This document shows positions 59,507-64,000 of a stretch of DNA of 64,000 bases, piece by piece. The position numbers and the translations under genes are program-made. Origin of the DNA: Pseudomonas fluorescens (GTDB lineage Bacteria; Pseudomonadota; Gammaproteobacteria; Pseudomonadales; Pseudomonadaceae); the NCBI RefSeq assembly GCF_001648775.1, contig NZ_LVEJ01000037.1:61426-125425 (forward strand). The letters run 5' to 3'. Numbering within the stretch: the stretch's first letter is position 1; every line of letters begins with the position of its first letter. The notes under the pieces are model-generated. The model searched no databases and was not told where the DNA came from. It saw nothing but the letters and a program-made list of their open reading frames with translations.

Positions 59507-60520
59507 TCAGGGCATGAAGTCCACGGGCAGTTGCAGATGATCTTTCATGCGGTCATTCCAGGCTTGCAAGGCCTCAGGCAGGCGGGTTTTCCAAGGCGCT
59601 GCGTTGGTGTAGTAGCGCAGGCGCGAGTGCCCGGTTTCGTCGTAAGTCACCAACAGCACCCAGAAACGCGCGTCACTGCCTCGCATCACAACACCGGTGC
59701 CGCCCAGGCCGCGCATCCACATCTCGGCAACCTCACTGCCTGGCACGTCGCGTGAAGGGTCAGCGGCCATCAACGAGCCGGATTTTTCCACCAGCGTTTG
59801 GTAATCGCCCTTGAGTAAAGCGTGCAGCATCTGGTTCTCGGCCGGCGTGCGCGCCAGGCCCAGGCTGAGCATGTCGTAATCCAGCGTCAGCGCTTGCTGC
59901 GAGGCGACATAAGTGCCGGAGTAGTACACGCCCATTCCGCCGCCGCAATCGGCATCCGCGCCGGCTTGCGAAATATTCAATACGCCATTGATGGGGGTGA
60001 AGTTCAACGCGCACTCACCCTGCACGTAATGCGCTTCGCCGTTTTTGAGCGTGGCGACGCCGTCGAGATTTCCGGAGTTGGCCCCCTCGGCCGCCTCGAT
60101 CTCAAAGCTGATGTGCGCAGCATCACGGCGCCGAGTGGTCAGGGTCGCCGCCGTTGAGGTGCCTGGCGGGATCAGTTGCCATGTCGCATCCCAACTGAAG
60201 GGTTGGGTCGCGTGTTCGAGTTCGCTCAGGCGCATCAAATACTGTCGGCGCAAACAGGCCGCCCGGTCGCCACAGGCGTTACGACTTTTCAGCCATTGGC
60301 GCTGATCGGTCTTGAGCGCTTTCGGATCGGGAACGTTGGCCAGGGTTGAGCGCCAGCGCTCTGCCAGTTGCTCGTCAAGTTGCGAGAGATCGGCGTTGGC
60401 GCAAATGGCTTTTTCGGTTTTGCTGGCGGCGCTGGCGCAATCGAAACTGCTGGCGTGGGCGGAGCAGGCAAGCGCAAGGGCGGTCAGCACCAAGGCGTGA
60501 CGCAGGGAGGTAGCGAACAT
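59507..60520 (-). CDS. Exported protein with LprI-like (DUF1311) N-terminal domain
   Basis: A 337-residue protein with a signal peptide (MFATSLRHALVLTALALACSAHA). Residues about 25-90 form a DUF1311/LprI-like domain with conserved Cys (SFDCASAASKTEKAICANADLSQLDEQLAERW ... NACGDRAACLRRQYLMRLSELE). In mycobacteria LprI is a lysozyme inhibitor, but related domains also occur in proteins of unknown role. The remaining 240 residues are a unique domain (for example MGVYYSGTYVASQQALTLDYDMLSLGL and GLGGTGVVMRGSDARFWVLLVTYDETG) that I cannot assign. Confidence 0.8.
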   Translation of the reverse strand: MFATSLRHALVLTALALACSAHASSFDCASAASKTEKAICANADLSQLDEQLAERWRSTLANVPDPKALKTDQRQWLKSRNACGDRAACLRRQYLMRLSELEHATQPFSWDATWQLIPPGTSTAATLTTRRRDAAHISFEIEAAEGANSGNLDGVATLKNGEAHYVQGECALNFTPINGVLNISQAGADADCGGGMGVYYSGTYVASQQALTLDYDMLSLGLARTPAENQMLHALLKGDYQTLVEKSGSLMAADPSRDVPGSEVAEMWMRGLGGTGVVMRGSDARFWVLLVTYDETGHSRLRYYTNAAPWKTRLPEALQAWNDRMKDHLQLPVDFMP

Positions 60521-60613
60521 CGAGAGATTCCATTCTTCGGACGGCGCGCAGTATGCCAGCGCTGCTGTCGGAAATCCCCGATGTCGTAAACCTTGCGAGC
60601 TTTGTTTGCGCTG

Positions 60614-61147
60614 TCAGAAGGCGATGTCGGCTGCGGGTTTGACGTCGATGCGGCCCGTAGCGCCAGTCAGGTGGGCAAGGTCCTTGTTATGTTCGGCGAT
60701 GATGTCTTCGGCGCTGATATTGCCGTTGTCGACGGTGGAATGCGCGTCGGCGGCGAGCACCACGTCGTAACCCAGTTGATGGGCCTGACGCACGGTGGCG
60801 TTGACGCAGTAATCGGTTTGCAGACCGCAAATGACCAGACGTTCGAAGTCTTCGCCGGGCAGCAGTTTGCGCAGGTCGGTCTGGTAGAACGAATCCGGCG
60901 TGGTCTTGCGTACGCGCAGGTCTTTCGGCGATGTCTCAAGCCCTTCGGCCAGTTGCCAGCCCTCAGCACCATGGGCCAACGGGCTGCCCTTTTCTTCGTG
61001 CTGAATCAGCACAACAGGCACACCCGCCTTGCGTGCGCGAGCGCTGAGTCCGTTGATGGTGTCGATCACGCGATGGATGTCATGGCATTGATATTCGCCC
61101 GAGCAGAGGGCGCGCTGGACGTCGATGATCAGTAATGCGGCGGTCAT
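60614..61147 (-). CDS. Isochorismatase-family cysteine hydrolase
   Basis: A 177-residue hydrolase. The catalytic triad of the family is visible: Asp9 in ALLIIDVQRAL, the Lys in LRVRKTTPDSFYQT and the Cys in VICGLQTDYCVNATVRQAHQLGYDV. Members act on isochorismate, nicotinamide or carbamoyl compounds; the substrate here is unknown. It is 66 bp downstream of the ggt gene on the same strand, so co-transcription is possible. Confidence 0.88.
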   Translation of the reverse strand: MTAALLIIDVQRALCSGEYQCHDIHRVIDTINGLSARARKAGVPVVLIQHEEKGSPLAHGAEGWQLAEGLETSPKDLRVRKTTPDSFYQTDLRKLLPGEDFERLVICGLQTDYCVNATVRQAHQLGYDVVLAADAHSTVDNGNISAEDIIAEHNKDLAHLTGATGRIDVKPAADIAF

Positions 61148-61178
61148 GATGAGCCTTCCTTGATCAGTCCTTGAGACA

Positions 61179-61206
61179 GGGGCGGACCTGAGCCCGCCCC
61201 CTTTTT
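61179..61206 (+). terminator. Hairpin with T-run on the plus strand, between two minus-strand genes
   Basis: GGGGCGG and CCGCCCC form a 7-bp stem followed by CTTTTTA on the plus strand. No plus-strand gene precedes it; both flanking genes are on the minus strand. It might stop antisense transcripts before they enter ggt. Confidence 0.5.
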
Positions 61207-61213
61207 ACCCCGC

Positions 61214-62941
61214 TCAGTAACCCAGTGACAAGCCGGTATTGCGCCGTGGATCATTGGCGCCATAGAAGCGGTTTTTCCCGACCGGTTTGCCGCCCAGCGA
61301 CGGCGCGCCGACCAGAATCGCGGCGATGTGGTTGGCATCCTGGGGCCCTGCAAACTTGTGGCCCCAGCTCTCGAGGATCTTCTTCGTATCGGGGCTGGCG
61401 GCGAAGTCTTCGAGGTTGGTTTCCTCCGGCATCCATTGCTGGTGGAAGCGCGGTGCATCGACCGCTTCCTGCAAGCCCATGCCGTAGTCGATGACGTTGA
61501 GCATGGTCAGCAAGGTCGCCGTGATAATCCGGCTACCGCCCGGCGTGCCGACCACCATGACCACTTTGCCGTCCTTGGTGACGATGGTCGGGCTCATCGA
61601 CGACAGCGGCGCCTTGCCCGGGGCGATGGCGTTGGCCTCACCCTGCACCAGACCGTACATGTTCGGCACGCCAACCTTGGAGGTGAAGTCGTCCATCTCG
61701 TCGTTGAGAATCACCCCGGTCTTGCTCGCCATCACGCCCGCACCGAACCAGTCGTTGAGGGTGTAAGTCACCGACACCGCGTTGCCCCACTTGTCGACGA
61801 TCGAATAGTGGGTGGTGTTGCTGCCTTCGTGCGGCGCGACACCCGGCTTCAATTCGGCCGAGACACCGGCCTTCTGTGGCTGGATCGCATCACGCAGTTT
61901 GGTCGCGTAGTTTTTGTCGAGCAGGTGCTCGATCGGATTCTTCACGAAGTCCGGATCGCCGAGGTAGCTGTTGCGATCGACATAAGCGTGGCGCATCGCC
62001 TCGATCTGGTAGTGCATGCCCTGGGCCGAATGGAAGCCCAGATCCTTCATCGGATAGCCTTCGAGGATGTTCATGATCTGACAGATCACCACGCCACCGG
62101 AACTTGGCGGCGGCGCCGAGACCACGTGGTAGCCGCGGTAATCACATTCCACCGGGGCCAGTTCGCGGGTCTTGTATTTGTCGAGGTCGGCCTGAGTGAT
62201 GATGCCCTTGTTGGCCTGACTGGAGGTGACGATCGCATCGGCCACCCAGCCTTTATAGAAACCATCGGCGCCCTTCTCGGAAATGCTCCGCAAGGTTTTG
62301 CCGAGGTCTTTCTGTACCAGTTTCTGCCCGACCTGCATCGGCTCGCCGTTGTGCAGGAAGATCGAGCCGGAATCGCGCATGTCCTTCTTGAATACATCGG
62401 TGGCGTATTCCAGCAATTCGACATCGCCCTGCTCGAGGGCAAAGCCGTCCTCAGCCAGTTTGATCGCCGGAGCGATCATCTCCTTGCGCGGTTTGGTGCC
62501 GTACTTGCTCAGAGCCAGTTCCATACCGGAGACAGTGCCCGGCACGCCGACGGCCAAGTGGCCACGGGTGCTCAGATCAGGAATGACATTGCCGTCCTTG
62601 TCCAGGTACATGTTGGCTGTCGCCGCCAGCGGGGCTTTTTCGCGGAAGTCGAGGAAGGTCTTGCGCCCGTCCGCCAGTTGAATGGTCATGAAACCGCCAC
62701 CGCCCAGGTTGCCCGCAGCGGGGTACACCACCGCCAGCGCATAACCCACCGCAACGGCGGCATCCACCGCGTTGCCGCCGCTTTTCAATACGTCGACACC
62801 GACATGCGTGGCCAGGTGTTGCGCGGTGACCACCATGCCGTTTTCCGCAGCGACCGGCGCCACCGAAGCGGCGTGAGCCATGAGGCAGCTGAGCGCCAGT
62901 GAGGTCGCTATCAGCGATTTGGCAAAAGGTTCGTACTTCAT
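61214..62941 (-). CDS. ggt: Gamma-glutamyltransferase
   Basis: A 575-residue periplasmic N-terminal nucleophile enzyme that splits glutathione and gamma-glutamyl compounds. It has a signal peptide (about 24 residues, ending MAHA). Self-processing is expected before Thr376 (GSNTTHYSIVDKWGNAVSVTYTLND), which becomes the catalytic residue of the small subunit. The substrate-binding block PLSSMSPTIVTKDGKVVMVVGTPGGSRIITATL and the LGGGGFMTIQLADG motif are present. It enables use of extracellular glutathione as a source of amino acids and sulfur. Confidence 0.95.
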   Translation of the reverse strand: MKYEPFAKSLIATSLALSCLMAHAASVAPVAAENGMVVTAQHLATHVGVDVLKSGGNAVDAAVAVGYALAVVYPAAGNLGGGGFMTIQLADGRKTFLDFREKAPLAATANMYLDKDGNVIPDLSTRGHLAVGVPGTVSGMELALSKYGTKPRKEMIAPAIKLAEDGFALEQGDVELLEYATDVFKKDMRDSGSIFLHNGEPMQVGQKLVQKDLGKTLRSISEKGADGFYKGWVADAIVTSSQANKGIITQADLDKYKTRELAPVECDYRGYHVVSAPPPSSGGVVICQIMNILEGYPMKDLGFHSAQGMHYQIEAMRHAYVDRNSYLGDPDFVKNPIEHLLDKNYATKLRDAIQPQKAGVSAELKPGVAPHEGSNTTHYSIVDKWGNAVSVTYTLNDWFGAGVMASKTGVILNDEMDDFTSKVGVPNMYGLVQGEANAIAPGKAPLSSMSPTIVTKDGKVVMVVGTPGGSRIITATLLTMLNVIDYGMGLQEAVDAPRFHQQWMPEETNLEDFAASPDTKKILESWGHKFAGPQDANHIAAILVGAPSLGGKPVGKNRFYGANDPRRNTGLSLGY

Positions 62942-63093
62942 GAGTCGATCTCTTTTTTGTTTTTAGGGTCTGTGCAAAACAGAGGGGGAACGCTTCAAGA
63001 GCAACAAGCAGTATGGTCGGGTTTGCGTATTGCGCCTCCCCGATCAGGCAGTATGCTGAGCGCCAACCACACCTTGCTCCGGAGCCTGCCGTC

Positions 63094-63609
63094 ATGTCCT
63101 GCACGTTCATCACCCTGCCCTCACCTGTCGGTGAACTGAAGCTGGTCGCGAACGGTTCACGACTGGTGGCCATCCTCTGGGAAAACGACAAACCGAACCG
63201 GGTGCGCCTCGGGCCGATGGTTGAGGCGCCGGACAATCCGGTGCTGGTAAAAACTGCCCGGCAACTTGAAGAATATTTTGCCGGCACGCGCAATGGCTTC
63301 GATCTGGAACTGGATTTCGTCGGCACCGCGTTTCAGAAAAAGGTCTGGGCGGCGTTGCTGACCATCCCGTTTGGCGAGACTCGCACCTACAGCCAGATCG
63401 CCGAGCAGATCGGTCATCCTTCGGCAGTGCGGGCGGTGGGTGCCGCTAACGGGCGTAATCCGCTGTCCATTGTGGCGCCGTGTCATCGAGTGATTGGTGC
63501 CTCCGGGAAGTTGACCGGGTTTGCCGGTGGGCTTGAGGCGAAAGAGCGCTTGCTGACTCTGGAGGGTGGCGACTGGTCGACGGTTGGCAAAACCGGGGAT
63601 CTATTCTGA
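63094..63609 (+). CDS. ogt: Methylated-DNA-protein-cysteine S-methyltransferase
   Basis: A 171-residue suicide DNA repair protein that removes O6-methyl (or larger alkyl) groups from guanine. The acceptor Cys130 lies in IVAPCHRVIGASGKLTGFAGG. The N-terminal domain has the Ogt-type layout, and the HTH contains GETRTYSQIAEQIGHPSAVRAVG with the DNA-binding arginine finger. The start at 63094 follows GGAGCC. Its stop is 2 bp from the opposing nudK remnant. Confidence 0.95.
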   Translation: MSCTFITLPSPVGELKLVANGSRLVAILWENDKPNRVRLGPMVEAPDNPVLVKTARQLEEYFAGTRNGFDLELDFVGTAFQKKVWAALLTIPFGETRTYSQIAEQIGHPSAVRAVGAANGRNPLSIVAPCHRVIGASGKLTGFAGGLEAKERLLTLEGGDWSTVGKTGDLF

Positions 63610-63610
63610 A

Positions 63611-63788
63611 TCAAGCGCCGAACAGTTTATTCATCGCCGCACCGTTACCACGGTCGTAGACCTCACGGGTCTGACGCAGCCACTCGCCGTTGTTGCGGTG
63701 ATAGTCAAAAGTGATTTTCTTTAGCAGATACCAGTCATGGGACAACACCTGAGTGTCGACGATATTGACCCGCGGCCGTGTTGGACAT
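63611..63788 (-). pseudogene. 5' fragment of a NudK-like GDP-mannose hydrolase, frameshifted and truncated
   Basis: The frame that reads VNIVDTQVLSHDWYLLKKITFDYHRNNGEWLRQTREVYDRGNGA matches the N terminus of NudK-type NUDIX proteins, but it then ends abruptly in AMNKLFGA and stop. No Nudix box follows. The only plausible ATG at 63788 (MSNTA) is in a different frame: about two bases appear lost near 63770-63775 between the start and the NudK-like part. The fragment abuts the end of ogt. Confidence 0.75.
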
Positions 63789-64000
63789 GACGTCTGATCC
63801 TTTTGTCATTGAAGGCTTCCGGGTAGGTAGAAGCCCATTTTGGTGAACGAAAAAACGAAACCCTATACCGCCCTACAAACCATGTCGAAATGCCCTACAG
63901 GCATTACCTACTCGCCCGACTTCTTTCCTGTTTGATCCCCCGCAAAGTCCGCGCACCTCTTTTATGTGCGCGAGTGCCTGCCAATGTTTCAACCCGATCG
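63789..64000. other. Window end, no gene recognised
   Basis: No convincing reading frame or RNA gene is seen in the last 212 bp. An ATG near 63985 (MFQPDR) runs off the edge and has no ribosome binding site. Confidence 0.4.

Overview
The window looks like a core-chromosome segment of a Pseudomonas from the fluorescens group. The evidence is the bkd/lpdV and ilvE genes, a complete hcnABC hydrogen cyanide synthase operon with an ANR-type box and an Rsm-type ribosome binding site, and more than a dozen GTGGGAGCGAGC-type REP pairs (REPINs) between genes. Genes are GC-rich and densely packed on both strands. The exception is an A/T-richer island at about 10.1-11.9 kb. No rRNA, tRNA, CRISPR array, integrase or insertion sequence was seen.

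Layout. 0-3 kb: end of the branched-chain keto acid dehydrogenase genes (bkdB, lpdV), then ilvE. 3.1-5.3 kb: a two-gene radical SAM / DUF4130-like DNA repair pair behind a near-ideal LexA (SOS) box inside a 44-bp palindrome. 5.4-8.6 kb: ArsR-type regulator and divergent short cytochrome P450; DmeR/DmeF cobalt/nickel efflux pair. 8.7-11.9 kb: toxin/immunity accessory region with a pyocin-S/colicin-E3-like toxin, a candidate immunity protein, and two related small proteins flanking it. 12-14.5 kb: FKBP isomerase, PAS-GGDEF cyclase, unknown small protein, RcnB-like protein. 14.9-17.9 kb: MHS transporter, ModA-like binding protein and LysR regulator, probably for trans-aconitate or a related tricarboxylate. 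18-20 kb: Kef-type antiporter. 20-23 kb: hcnABC. 23-27.7 kb: membrane and secreted proteins of unknown function, then a two-component system. 27.8-31.1 kb: SRPBCC/SDR/aldo-keto reductase operon with divergent LysR. 31-34.4 kb: methyltransferases, HAD phosphatase, single-domain response regulator. 34.5-37.8 kb: LuxR-type regulator, polyamine-type binding protein, DmpA-type aminopeptidase. 37.9-39.1 kb: TetR/hotdog-thioesterase pair with a long palindromic operator. 39-45 kb: GNAT, YXWGXW protein, YceI, MATE pump, periplasmic chorismate mutase, a 13-residue tandem-repeat secreted protein, a lipoprotein. 45-50.5 kb: Cache-GGDEF cyclase; polyamine-type binding protein, FAD amine oxidase and LysR. 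50.5-54.8 kb: cytochrome c, MocR-type regulator with divergent DMT exporter, AraC with divergent AhpD-like protein. 55-64 kb: SulP transporter, lipoproteins, GNAT, TetR, LprI-like protein, isochorismatase-type hydrolase, gamma-glutamyltransferase, Ogt, and a broken nudK-like fragment.

Much of the content is local regulator plus target units: ArsR/P450, DmeR/DmeF, LysR/aconitate genes, LysR/aldo-keto reductase, TetR/thioesterase, MocR/DMT and AraC/AhpD. The parts least explained by textbook biology are the SOS-boxed radical SAM pair and the toxin island with its duplicated small proteins.
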